Shown here piece after piece: positions 49,677 to 57,392 of a stretch of 64,000 nt of DNA (its first letter is position 1; each line of letters starts with the position of its first letter). The position numbers and the translations under genes are program-made. The notes under the pieces were generated by a model. The model ran no database searches, was not told the DNA's origin, and worked only from the letters and a program-made list of their open reading frames with translations. This DNA is from Candidatus Sulfotelmatobacter sp. (GTDB taxonomy: Bacteria > Acidobacteriota > Terriglobia > Terriglobales > Acidobacteriaceae): contig JASHNU010000086.1 of the NCBI GenBank assembly GCA_030041475.1, positions 62,001 to 126,000 of the forward strand, given 5' to 3'.

Positions 49677-49880
49677 CTAGGGTTTCCCCCTATAGCCGTC
49701 AAGCATTTGCTTGGCGCCCCAAAGAAGGAAGACGAGAAATCCCAATATCCCGATTGAACGCCGAACCGTGACTCTGTGCGTTGCGAAAGCAAACACGATC
49801 GCCGCGCTCCACAAACAGAGCAGCAAACACGCCGCGATGAAGCAGAGCAGAAAATACGACCTTGACCAGGACATTCGCAT
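49677..49880 (-). CDS. Small membrane protein with two helices (67 aa)
   Basis: The product MRMSWSRSYFLLCFIAACLL and onwards has two hydrophobic segments (SYFLLCFIAACLLLCLWSAAIVFAF and IGILGFLVFLLWGAKQML) separated by a basic loop (THRVTVRRS), and ends DGYRGKP. This is a sensible two-helix hairpin, unlike a random frame. No Shine-Dalgarno is seen, but TACTTT lies 4 nt before the ATG. The next gene upstream ends 18 bases away. The function is unknown. Confidence 0.55.
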   Translation of the reverse strand: MRMSWSRSYFLLCFIAACLLLCLWSAAIVFAFATHRVTVRRSIGILGFLVFLLWGAKQMLDGYRGKP

Positions 49881-49898
49881 GTGGAAAGTAGGGAGCGA

Positions 49899-50399
49899 TT
49901 AGCGGAACTTCTTTTCAGCCGCTACAAGTGCTCCGCGGTTCTTGTCCAGCAACTGGAAAACATCAACGGGCTCATCTCTTTCTATTCGTTTGGAGATCAT
50001 CGTAAGCGCGTTGATGTTGATACTCGTATTCTTGAAACGCAGGGTCGGGTCGGTCCCGTACTCATCTGTAATCATCACCCACCGCAGAGGAAGTTCGCTG
50101 GCCAAGACATCACCAAACACTACGCCCAGGGACTGCAAGTCGTAGGTCTGAGACCTCTTGAAGACCTTTTCATCGATCAGCCGCTGTATGATCGGCAAGT
50201 CTCTCTTAGTCCTAGTCAGCGCGTCCGTGCCATATCTCTGTCTGGCGACGGCGGCAACAAGCGCTCTTTGCTGATCCAGTCGTTCTATGTCCTGATGCGA
50301 CAGCTCTGAGAACTTGGGTTCGCGTGCAGAGTCATTGACAGACTGACCAAACAGCAAGCCCGCAACACTCAAGAAGGCGATTGGTACCAGAAGCTTCAT
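49899..50399 (-). CDS. Secreted DUF3806-like protein
   Basis: From ATG 50399 the product has 166 residues with a signal peptide (LLVPIAFLSVAGLLFGQ). The mature part matches my recollection of DUF3806: QDLQSLGVVFGDVLASELPL-like sequence (here YDLQSLGVVFGDVLASELPL), RWVMITDEYGTDPTLRFKN and INALTMISKRIERDEPVDV. The track ORF starts 7 codons earlier. There is no close Shine-Dalgarno. The location is periplasmic by inference and the function unknown. Together with the 67-aa gene it forms a small minus-strand cluster. Confidence 0.65.
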   Translation of the reverse strand: MKLLVPIAFLSVAGLLFGQSVNDSAREPKFSELSHQDIERLDQQRALVAAVARQRYGTDALTRTKRDLPIIQRLIDEKVFKRSQTYDLQSLGVVFGDVLASELPLRWVMITDEYGTDPTLRFKNTSININALTMISKRIERDEPVDVFQLLDKNRGALVAAEKKFR

Positions 50400-50493
50400 C
50401 GCATAGCAGCCTACCACCAACCTGCCGGATGGTGAAAAGACCGATTACTCCCACCGCTTGCTTTGTTGGGTACTAAGTACTGGCCGCTGGGCA

Positions 50494-52716
50494 CTATATC
50501 TTCTGCAGCCTTTGCACTTCGTGCACGCCGGGAATCTTCCGCAAGCCGGCGATGATCGTCTCCAGGTGCTTCAAATCGCTGATATCAAGCACGACTTCTA
50601 CGCTGGCCTGGCTGTTGGCGGTGTGGGCGGCGATGTTGCGGATGTTCGATTGCGCGTCGCCGATGACACCGGTGATCAGCTTCAGCATGCCGAAGCGGTC
50701 ATCGCAATACACCGTGAGCTTAACGGGATAAGCCGTCGGCGTGGAATCGTCGCGAGCCCATTCGACGTCGATTTTGCGTTCGGGCTCGTACATCAGGTTG
50801 GTGACGTTGGGGCAGTTGACGGAGTGCACGGCCACGCCTTTACCGCGCGTGATGTAGCCGACGATCGACTCGCCGCGGATAGGATTGCAACATCGCGCGC
50901 GGTAGACGAGCATGTCTCCCTGGCCGCGCACGGTGATGGCGTTGTGGTCGCCGCCGAAAACGCGCCGCACCACGCTGGCGATGGCGCCGGGCTGCGAGGT
51001 CAGGCCTTCGGACTCGATGTCGCCGGCGATCGAGGGCGTGGCGCCCGCCGGCAGCAGGCGAGCCAGCACCTGCCGGGCGGAATATTTTCCGTAGCCGATG
51101 CCCGACATGAGATCCTCGGCCTTGCCCAGGCCGTAGGCATTGGCGACCTTCAGCAAGTCTTCGTCCTTAATTTCCTTCAGCGCGATGCGGTACTTGCGCG
51201 CTTCCTTCTCGATTAACTTCTTTCCGATTTCAATCGCCCGCTCGCGCTGGTGCACGTTGAGCCAGTGCTTGATCTTGTTTCTTGAGCGCGAGGACTTGAC
51301 CAGGCCGAGCCAGTCGCGGCTGGGCTTGTGGCCGGGTTGGGTGAGGATTTCGACGATGTCGCCGGAATGCAGCTTGTGGCGCAGCGGCACCATGCGTCCG
51401 TTGACCTTGGCGCCCACGCAGGTGTGGCCGACTTCGGTGTGAATCGTGTAGGCGAAGTCGATGGGCGTGGCATCGCGCGGAAGGACGACAACTTTGCCTT
51501 TGGGCGTGAAGGTGTAGACCTCTTCGGGATAGAGATCGACTTTCAGCGTGGAAAGAAACTCGTTCGGGTCGCTGACGTCGCGCTGCCACTCGACGACCTG
51601 CCTCAGCCAGGCGAGGCGCTGCTCGTCCTGCGCCGAAACCGGGCCGTCTTTGTACTTCCAGTGTGCTGCGATGCCTTCCTCTGCCATCTTGTGCATGTCT
51701 TCGGTGCGAATCTGAATTTCGAACGGCGTGCCGTCTTCGGTGATGACCGAGGTGTGCAGCGACTGGTAGAAATTCGGCCGCGGCATGGCGATGAAGTCCT
51801 TGATGCGTCCTGGCACCGGCCGCCAGAGGTTGTGGATGATGCCGAGCACGGCGTAGCAGTCCTGCAGCGAGCGCGTCACGACGCGCATGGCACAGAGATC
51901 GTAGACCTGGTCCACTCCAATGCGCTGGCGCTGCAGTTTCTTGTGAATACTGAACAGCCGCTTGATGCGGCTTTCGACGCGCGCCTGGATACCCGCTTCT
52001 TTCAGCTTGTCGCTGATGATGGCCTGCATCTTGGCGAGGAAGGCTTCCCCCTGCTTGCGCCGCGCATTGACGGATTTTTCGACCTGCTCGTAGCCGAGGG
52101 GATCGAGAAAGCGAAAGCCGAGGTCTTCCAGTTCGCCGCGAATCTTGCCCATGCCCAGCCGGTGCGCGATCGGCGCGTAGATTTCGAGCGTCTCTTCGGC
52201 GATTTTGTGCTGGCGCTCGGGCGGCAGGTGCTCGAGTGTGCGCATGTTATGCAGCCGGTCGGCCAGCTTGATGAGGACGACGCGAATATCATCGACCATG
52301 GCCAGCATCATCTTGCGCAGGTTTTCAGCCTGCTGCTCTTCGCGAGTGGCGAAGTCTATCTTGCTGATCTTGGTAACGCCCTCGACGATGTGTGCAACCT
52401 GCTCGCCGAATTCCTTGCGAATATCGGCGACGGTGACCGAGGTATCTTCGACGGAGTCGTGCAGCAGGCCGGCGGCGATGGCGACCGGGTCCATCTTCAT
52501 TTCGGCGAGAACCAGGGCGACTTCGAGGGGATGGACGAGATAAGGCTCGCCCGAAGCCCGGGTCTGGCCTTCATGATTCTTCAGGGAGTAGTCGTAGGCC
52601 TTCTTGACGATGGTCAGGTCGTCCTGCGGACGATTGGCCTGCATCCGCTTCATCAGGTCGCGGAATTTGGTCAGGGTAAGGGCAGTGGTCGCGATTTGTT
52701 GGCGCAAGCTCGCCAT
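50494..52716 (-). CDS. relA: Bifunctional (p)ppGpp synthetase/hydrolase (Rel/SpoT)
   Basis: This enzyme makes and degrades the alarmone (p)ppGpp in the stringent response. The 740 residues hold all domains: the HD hydrolase (YLVHPLEVALVLAEM, LLHDSVEDT, KLADRLHNMRTL, about 60-200), the synthetase (GRIKDFIAMPRPNFYQSLHT and FEIQIRTEDMHKMAEEGIAAHW, about 250-390), TGS (VYTFTPKGKVVVLPRDATPI), a zinc-finger/helical region (RCCNPIRGESIVGYITRG) and a C-terminal ACT domain (VYCDDRFGMLKLITGVIGDA). Intact HD residues indicate hydrolase activity. TATAAT lies 5 nt before the ATG, so the mRNA is probably leaderless. Confidence 0.95.
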   Translation of the reverse strand: MASLRQQIATTALTLTKFRDLMKRMQANRPQDDLTIVKKAYDYSLKNHEGQTRASGEPYLVHPLEVALVLAEMKMDPVAIAAGLLHDSVEDTSVTVADIRKEFGEQVAHIVEGVTKISKIDFATREEQQAENLRKMMLAMVDDIRVVLIKLADRLHNMRTLEHLPPERQHKIAEETLEIYAPIAHRLGMGKIRGELEDLGFRFLDPLGYEQVEKSVNARRKQGEAFLAKMQAIISDKLKEAGIQARVESRIKRLFSIHKKLQRQRIGVDQVYDLCAMRVVTRSLQDCYAVLGIIHNLWRPVPGRIKDFIAMPRPNFYQSLHTSVITEDGTPFEIQIRTEDMHKMAEEGIAAHWKYKDGPVSAQDEQRLAWLRQVVEWQRDVSDPNEFLSTLKVDLYPEEVYTFTPKGKVVVLPRDATPIDFAYTIHTEVGHTCVGAKVNGRMVPLRHKLHSGDIVEILTQPGHKPSRDWLGLVKSSRSRNKIKHWLNVHQRERAIEIGKKLIEKEARKYRIALKEIKDEDLLKVANAYGLGKAEDLMSGIGYGKYSARQVLARLLPAGATPSIAGDIESEGLTSQPGAIASVVRRVFGGDHNAITVRGQGDMLVYRARCCNPIRGESIVGYITRGKGVAVHSVNCPNVTNLMYEPERKIDVEWARDDSTPTAYPVKLTVYCDDRFGMLKLITGVIGDAQSNIRNIAAHTANSQASVEVVLDISDLKHLETIIAGLRKIPGVHEVQRLQKI

Positions 52717-52721
52717 GAGGG

Positions 52722-52727
52722 ATTATA
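52722..52727 (-). promoter_or_regulatory. Candidate -10 of relA (leaderless)
   Basis: A perfect TATAAT on the minus strand ends 5 nt before ATG 52716. No Shine-Dalgarno is present and no clear -35 is seen at 17 bases. Confidence 0.5.
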
Positions 52728-52775
52728 GCCCGCGAGGGAGCGCGGGCTTGGACTGAAAGCACCAGGACGCCTCGA

Positions 52776-54242
52776 CTACGCCGACAGCTTGAGAGTTGAT
52801 AAGCGCGCTTCTGGCATTCGTGACGCGCGCCATACCGCCGTCCGCGTGCGGATGTACGCTTTGTAGTCGCTGCTGGTTTTCAGCACTGGCATCCTATGGT
52901 GAGTTCCGCCTCGCGAGTCGGCAATCGGAAGCTCGGACACGAGTTCAGCGTGTACTTCCTGCAAGTGCGAAGGCCGGTCCTGGTCCGGACCCTGTCCTGT
53001 AGCTACAGGAACAGTAACGTCCTGCAGCGGATCGTCGGTGCGCGCTGTTGCGAGAGTCAAGACGTTCCCCACATCAGTGGCAGCGGCATCGCGGGCCGTA
53101 AGAGCCGGCAAGTTCCAACGCACTTCAATCGTCTTCAAAATCGAAGTGTGGTCGAGCGGCATCGTGCCCTGGGGTACTCGGAAAACGGTGCCTGCCGGGA
53201 TCAGCGGCGATACCAGCACAGTCGGAACCCGGGGGCCGAAGCGCGTGAAATCGAACCCATAGTCGCCCACGGAACTATCCGGCGGAACTGCCCCCGAAGG
53301 CGGCGGGACGTGGTCATAGCAGCCTCCGTGCTCGTCATAGGTAATAATCAGCAGCGTTTGGTTCCAGTTGGGACCATTGAACAAAGCATAGTAGACGTCG
53401 TGAATCAGTTGCTCGCCCAACGCAACGTTATAGTTCGGGTGTTGGCTGTTTCCGCTGGCATCCCAGCTCGGCTCCAGGAACGTGTAAGCCGGCAGTGTTC
53501 CGTTTGCCGCGGCCGTCTGGAAATCGGTGAATTGGCCGAAGTGGCTGTCATCGGCCTCGGTTGTATCGGTGAAGTCTAGACGTGTCAGCGGCGGCTCGTC
53601 GTAGCCATAGATACTCCAAGTCACGTTATTCTCGGACAGCAAACCAAAAATGCTTGGGCATGTGTATTTTTTGGTCTTGTCGTTCATGTGGCCTTGCGAT
53701 GTTCCCGCACTCACGAAGGCCCGGTTGGGCAGGGTCTCGGTTGGAACAGAACCAAACCAGTAGTCGCAAACCGCGAACCCGCTCGCCAACCCCGAAAGAA
53801 TCGGCAGCATCGTCGGAGGAAACACGCCCATGATGTTGTTGGCAGTGGTACCGGGAAGAATCGTATATCCACTGTCATTCGCCTCCCATCCCAGGGTGTA
53901 GCTGAAATCGGTGACGAAGCCACTGTTGGTCGCCACCGGTGGCGTAGGAGCGGTGGTGCTGGCGAATAGCTGAGAGTTCGTAGCCGAGTAGCCTTCGCCC
54001 GGATCTGCGCCGGGCATGAAGTAAGCATTCGAATCGGTTGGCACGATGGTGAACACTTGAACCGGTGATCCATCTGTGCCCGAATTCGACTCCTGCCCTG
54101 TCAGTCCTTCGAAAGGCTGACCGGTGGTGGGCGAAACATTGCCGTTCGCGGCATACAGTAGACCCAGCATGTGGTCAAACGACCGGTTTTCCAGCATTAG
54201 AACGACGATGTTGCTGATCGAAGAAAGCTGATTGGTGGCCAT
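52776..54242 (-). CDS. Phosphoesterase family protein (phospholipase C/acid phosphatase-like)
   Basis: A 488-residue member of the PF04185-type phosphoesterases. The hallmark metal-binding segment NIVVLMLENRSFDHMLG opens the protein. LPNRAFVSAGTSQGHMND, LLIITYDEHGGCYDHVPPP and FGPRVPTVLVSPLIPAG are the other core motifs, with Asp, Glu and His ligands in place. Unlike many relatives there is no Sec or Tat signal before the catalytic domain, so export is unclear. The last 110 residues are a poorly conserved tail. It starts at ATG 54242 with GGAG 7 bases upstream. The substrate could be a phospholipid or other phosphoester. Confidence 0.88.
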   Translation of the reverse strand: MATNQLSSISNIVVLMLENRSFDHMLGLLYAANGNVSPTTGQPFEGLTGQESNSGTDGSPVQVFTIVPTDSNAYFMPGADPGEGYSATNSQLFASTTAPTPPVATNSGFVTDFSYTLGWEANDSGYTILPGTTANNIMGVFPPTMLPILSGLASGFAVCDYWFGSVPTETLPNRAFVSAGTSQGHMNDKTKKYTCPSIFGLLSENNVTWSIYGYDEPPLTRLDFTDTTEADDSHFGQFTDFQTAAANGTLPAYTFLEPSWDASGNSQHPNYNVALGEQLIHDVYYALFNGPNWNQTLLIITYDEHGGCYDHVPPPSGAVPPDSSVGDYGFDFTRFGPRVPTVLVSPLIPAGTVFRVPQGTMPLDHTSILKTIEVRWNLPALTARDAAATDVGNVLTLATARTDDPLQDVTVPVATGQGPDQDRPSHLQEVHAELVSELPIADSRGGTHHRMPVLKTSSDYKAYIRTRTAVWRASRMPEARLSTLKLSA

Positions 54243-54503
54243 AAGCAGCTCCGATGCCCCTCTGCTGGTGAATAGTACTACCGACCTAGCACCTTGAGAA
54301 CCACATTCTTCAAGCCGTAATCAACGCCAAGTCTTGGAATGTCCCTGTCGCCTCGTAGGTCGACTTTTAGGAAGTTAGTCTCGACCCGTCGACGCTAGTT
54401 GCAGTTCAAGAATGGGCCAGCGTCACCATGATGACCGCCGTAATTTGCCGCGTGCCTGGATCACGCCTACGCTCACAGGCAGACATGCCTTCGAGGTGAA
54501 ACT

Positions 54504-55451
54504 ATGTCGCGAATCTGGAACCGTGCGCTGCGGCTGGCCGTTCTGATCGCTGCGGCCTGCGCTGCATCTGCCGCGCAGAGCCTTCCGCCGACCACCTCGC
54601 CCCCGCCCCCGGTCACCTCGGGCGAGGACATTCCGGTACCCGGCCGCCCCGTCGCGGCCGATTATGGCCAGCTCTCCGAACACAACATCGAGTGGATGTT
54701 GACCCAGCCAGCGCAGACGCAACTGGAATTCTTGCTTGGGGCGGCCGTCAACCACGACCACGGCGCCACCGACTGGATCAACAAGCTGGTCGACGGTTGG
54801 CACGGGAAAGTAAAGTTCAGCAAGAAATTCGACGACCTCGACATGATCGCGTTCTATTCCAACGATCTGCGCGTGCGGGCGGCTGGCATCGAAACCAACC
54901 TGGCAATTTTCAATCTTTCCAAGACGGAAGACACCGCCGAGGGATTAATGGAACGCGCGCGTAAGTCGCCAGACTGGCGTCCATATGCCACGTGGGAGCT
55001 GGGTATGTTGGCGAACCGCGGCGTCGAGCCGGACAAGATTCACGAGTTCCTGCGCGGCTACCTGCACGATCCGAATGAGAAGACGCGCCACTGGACGGTC
55101 GAGGGCCTGGCACACATCGGGTCGGACGACACGATCCCGGATTTTCTGGACGTTTTCCGCAACGATCCATCGCTCGAGGTGCGCGAGCGCGCGGGCTGCA
55201 GCCTGGCCAAGTCGGGAATGCTGACGCGCGAGCAGCGCATGCTGGCCGTGCCGGGATTGATCGAGCTCGCCTATGATCCTTCGCTCGATCCCACGACGCG
55301 GTCCTGGGTCTACCAGGCGCTGCGCGAGATCACTAACGAGCACATCGGAAACGACCCGGCCGCATGGAAGAACTGGTACAGCACGATGGGCGCGAAGCGG
55401 CGGGAAGAATTCCGCCAGGGGGAGCAGTGGGCTGTGCTGGGAAATAGCTAG
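54504..55451 (+). CDS. Secreted HEAT-repeat protein
   Basis: The 315-residue product starts at ATG 54504 behind GAGGTG and has a signal peptide (ALRLAVLIAAACAASAAQS) followed by a Pro-rich stretch. From about residue 125, helical repeats with HEAT-like spacing are seen: RVRAAGIETNLAIFNLSKTE, WRPYATWELGMLANRG, EKTRHWTVEGLAHIGSDDTI, LEVRERAGCSLAKSGM and TTRSWVYQALREITNEHIG. It is probably a periplasmic protein-interaction scaffold. No enzymatic motif is present. It is monocistronic, flanked by interspersed repeats. Confidence 0.75.
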   Translation: MSRIWNRALRLAVLIAAACAASAAQSLPPTTSPPPPVTSGEDIPVPGRPVAADYGQLSEHNIEWMLTQPAQTQLEFLLGAAVNHDHGATDWINKLVDGWHGKVKFSKKFDDLDMIAFYSNDLRVRAAGIETNLAIFNLSKTEDTAEGLMERARKSPDWRPYATWELGMLANRGVEPDKIHEFLRGYLHDPNEKTRHWTVEGLAHIGSDDTIPDFLDVFRNDPSLEVRERAGCSLAKSGMLTREQRMLAVPGLIELAYDPSLDPTTRSWVYQALREITNEHIGNDPAAWKNWYSTMGAKRREEFRQGEQWAVLGNS

Positions 55452-55470
55452 CAACCACGCCTCCGGGAAA

Positions 55471-55585
55471 AGCAGATTCCTCCCTCCGGTCGGAATGACA
55501 ACCCCAAGAAACTCTTCTCATTCCGCACCACCCAGCCAACTCCGATGAGATTGGTCATTCCGAACGGCTTCAGCCGTGAGGAATC
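55471..55585. repeat. Interspersed repeats after the HEAT gene
   Basis: AGCAGATTCCTCCCTCCGGT followed by CGGAATGACAA (55471-55501) is a fourth copy of the 11065 family, and CGGCTTCAGCCG (about 55573-55584) resembles the palindrome cores at 2122 and 12702. The rest of the 310-base gap to 55764 shows no gene. Confidence 0.5.
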
Positions 55586-55764
55586 CGCTCTTTGCCTCCA
55601 CGGTCGTCAGAACAACGATTCCGGAATGATGAGTAGGGTGACGCGCCCCTCAGTCTTTCAATCCTTTCGAATCGGTTGAATTCGTTGCGGTTTTGGCTGC
55701 TGGGGAGGCAAGCTGATAGAGTGGCAGTTTGTCTGCCTTGGTTTCATAAAACGGTTTCACAAAG

Positions 55765-56661
55765 ATGATTTCGCGCATTCTTGTCAGTGGAATTTCCGGG
55801 CCGATCGGCTCGGCGCTGCTGCCATCGCTCAAAGCGCGGGAATATGAAGTGACGCGGCTCGTGCGTATGCCTGCTACAGGCGAGCGGCAGATTCCGTGGG
55901 ACCCGGCAAAACCCATATCGCCCGAATCCGTCTCGGGATTCGATGCGGTAATCCATCTCGCCGGCGAGAGCATCGTCGGGCGCTGGACGGAGGCGAAAAA
56001 GAAGGCGATTCGCGACAGTCGCGTCTTGGGCACTCGCAATCTTGCGCTGGCCCTCGCACAGGTAAAGGACAAGCCGCATGTCTTTGTGTCCAGTTCGGCC
56101 ATTGGCTATTACGGCGATCGCGGCAACGAGGTCCTAAACGAGCAAAGCGCTCCCGGCACGGGCTTTCTCGCCGACGTTTGCCGCGAGTGGGAAGCCGCGA
56201 CACGCGCCGCCTCCGATGCCGGCATCCGCACGGTGCAGATTCGCACCGGGGTTGTGCTCAGTCCCAAGGGCGGCGCGCTGGGGAAAATGCTCACGCCGTT
56301 CAAGATGGGCGTGGGCGGCAAGGTGGGCAGCGGTCGCCAGTGGATGAGCTGGATCGACGTTCAGGACATGGTGAGCGCCATCCATCACATCCTGAAGACC
56401 GATCTTGTCCAGGGGCCGGTGAACACGGTCGCTCCCAGGCCGGTCACGAATGCGGAATTCACCCGGACACTGGCACGCGTGCTGTCGCGGCCGGCGATTT
56501 TTCCCATGCCGACATTTGCCGTGAAATTGGCCTTCGGCGAGATGGGAGAAACCGTCCTACTCGGCAGCCAGCGCGTGGAACCGGCACGCCTGGTGGCCAG
56601 CGGATACCCCTTCCGTTTCGTCGATCTGCTGGCTTCGCTGAAGAATGTCCTCAACCGCTAG
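55765..56661 (+). CDS. TIGR01777 family NAD(P)-binding epimerase-like protein
   Basis: A 298-residue extended short-chain dehydrogenase of the YfcH/SulA-like TIGR01777 family. The dinucleotide loop reads VSGISGPIGSALLPSL, a variant of GATGFIG. DAVIHLAGESIVGRWTEAKK is the family signature, followed by SSSAIGYYGDRG, FLADVCREWEAATRAA, RTGVVLSPKGGALGKML and the C-terminal DUF1731-like part (LAFGEMGETVLLGSQRVEPARL). It is cytoplasmic. The reaction is unknown for the family. The ATG at 55765 has only a weak ribosome-binding site. It is convergent with the selenoprotein gene. Confidence 0.9.
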   Translation: MISRILVSGISGPIGSALLPSLKAREYEVTRLVRMPATGERQIPWDPAKPISPESVSGFDAVIHLAGESIVGRWTEAKKKAIRDSRVLGTRNLALALAQVKDKPHVFVSSSAIGYYGDRGNEVLNEQSAPGTGFLADVCREWEAATRAASDAGIRTVQIRTGVVLSPKGGALGKMLTPFKMGVGGKVGSGRQWMSWIDVQDMVSAIHHILKTDLVQGPVNTVAPRPVTNAEFTRTLARVLSRPAIFPMPTFAVKLAFGEMGETVLLGSQRVEPARLVASGYPFRFVDLLASLKNVLNR

Positions 56662-56703
56662 TCGCACAGCTGCCGTCACGACCTACGCAGCTAGACAGGC
56701 GGG

Positions 56704-57303
56704 CTAGTGCCCGGGCACAGCGTTCGCCGTCCTGACCGGCAGCGCGCAGACCGCGCCTTCGCTGAAGTTTTCTCCCTCAATGCCGAGGGCGTGTGAGAAA
56801 CGCGCGCGGTAGTTCTCCCACGCGATGGCCGAGGTCAGCTCGACGAGTTGGGCTTCGTTGAAGTGCTCGCGCAAGCGAGAGAACAGCGCATCGGGAACTT
56901 CCACCGGAGTCTCGGTCATCGCGTCAGCATATTCGAGCACGAGTTTCTCCAGCTCTGAAAAGCGGAAATCGGTTCTGTAGTGATTCAGATTGGCGATCTG
57001 TTCGGCGGTAACTCCACTTTTTCTGCCCACGGCAGACCCGATGTCGATTCAAAAAGGACAGCCCACCAGCGTGGCCACGCGTAGCTCGGCGAGTCCCTTC
57101 AGTTTGTGACTAACAAGGTGACTGCCCATTTGCGACTGCTCCATCTGCAGATATCCCCAAAAAAGCTTTGGATGGTGTGCCGTGACCTGGATGGGCATGA
57201 TGACCCGGCCGAGCCGCCGCCGCGTCATAGAATAGACCAAGGATTTGAACAATCGAACCAGTGGGCCACCTTGATTGTTGGCCGCTCCGGAAATGCGCGC
57301 CAT
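56704..57303 (-). CDS. Carboxymuconolactone decarboxylase/AhpD-like selenoprotein (in-frame UGA at codon 85)
   Basis: The track shows two ORFs (57049-57303 and 56704-57030) in the same frame, parted by one TGA. Read through, they give 199 residues of a CMD/AhpD-like thiol peroxidase. ATG 57303 has GAGGAG 6 bases upstream. The first part ends LAELRVATLVGCPF, then TGA, and the second continues IDIGSAVGRKSGVTAEQI. Cys homologues, as I recall, read GCPFCIDIGSA here, so TGA stands exactly at the second Cys of CxxC, the redox centre. LENYRARF-type sequence (AWENYRARFSHALGIE) completes the fold. A SECIS-like hairpin follows. I infer Cys-x-x-Sec. A nonsense mutation is the alternative. Confidence 0.8.
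57022..57036 (-). promoter_or_regulatory. Candidate bacterial SECIS hairpin
   Basis: In the mRNA, UCUGCC-GUG-GGCAGA forms a perfect 6-bp stem with a 3-nt loop beginning with G, 18 nt after the UGA. A short apical loop with an early G, placed roughly 16-37 nt from the UGA, is what the bacterial SECIS model asks for. It lies inside the coding sequence, as in other bacterial selenoprotein genes. Confidence 0.7.
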
Positions 57304-57392
57304 GGGGATCTCCTCATCAGTTTGGATTCACTCAATCTGATTCTCGGACGACGCGGCGCGCTTCATTTGTTCGTTGCTTTACTGGAGTCGCT

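Noticed and set aside
51328-52728. 466-aa plus-strand ORF opposite relA
   Set aside because: Mirror frame of a fully conserved Rel/SpoT gene, with no independent evidence of coding.
56704-57303. Reading the CMD gene as a simple pseudogene or as two separate genes
   Set aside because: The stop is TGA exactly at a conserved redox Cys, a SECIS-like hairpin follows, and the rest of the frame is intact. Selenocysteine explains all of this, though a nonsense mutation is not formally excluded.
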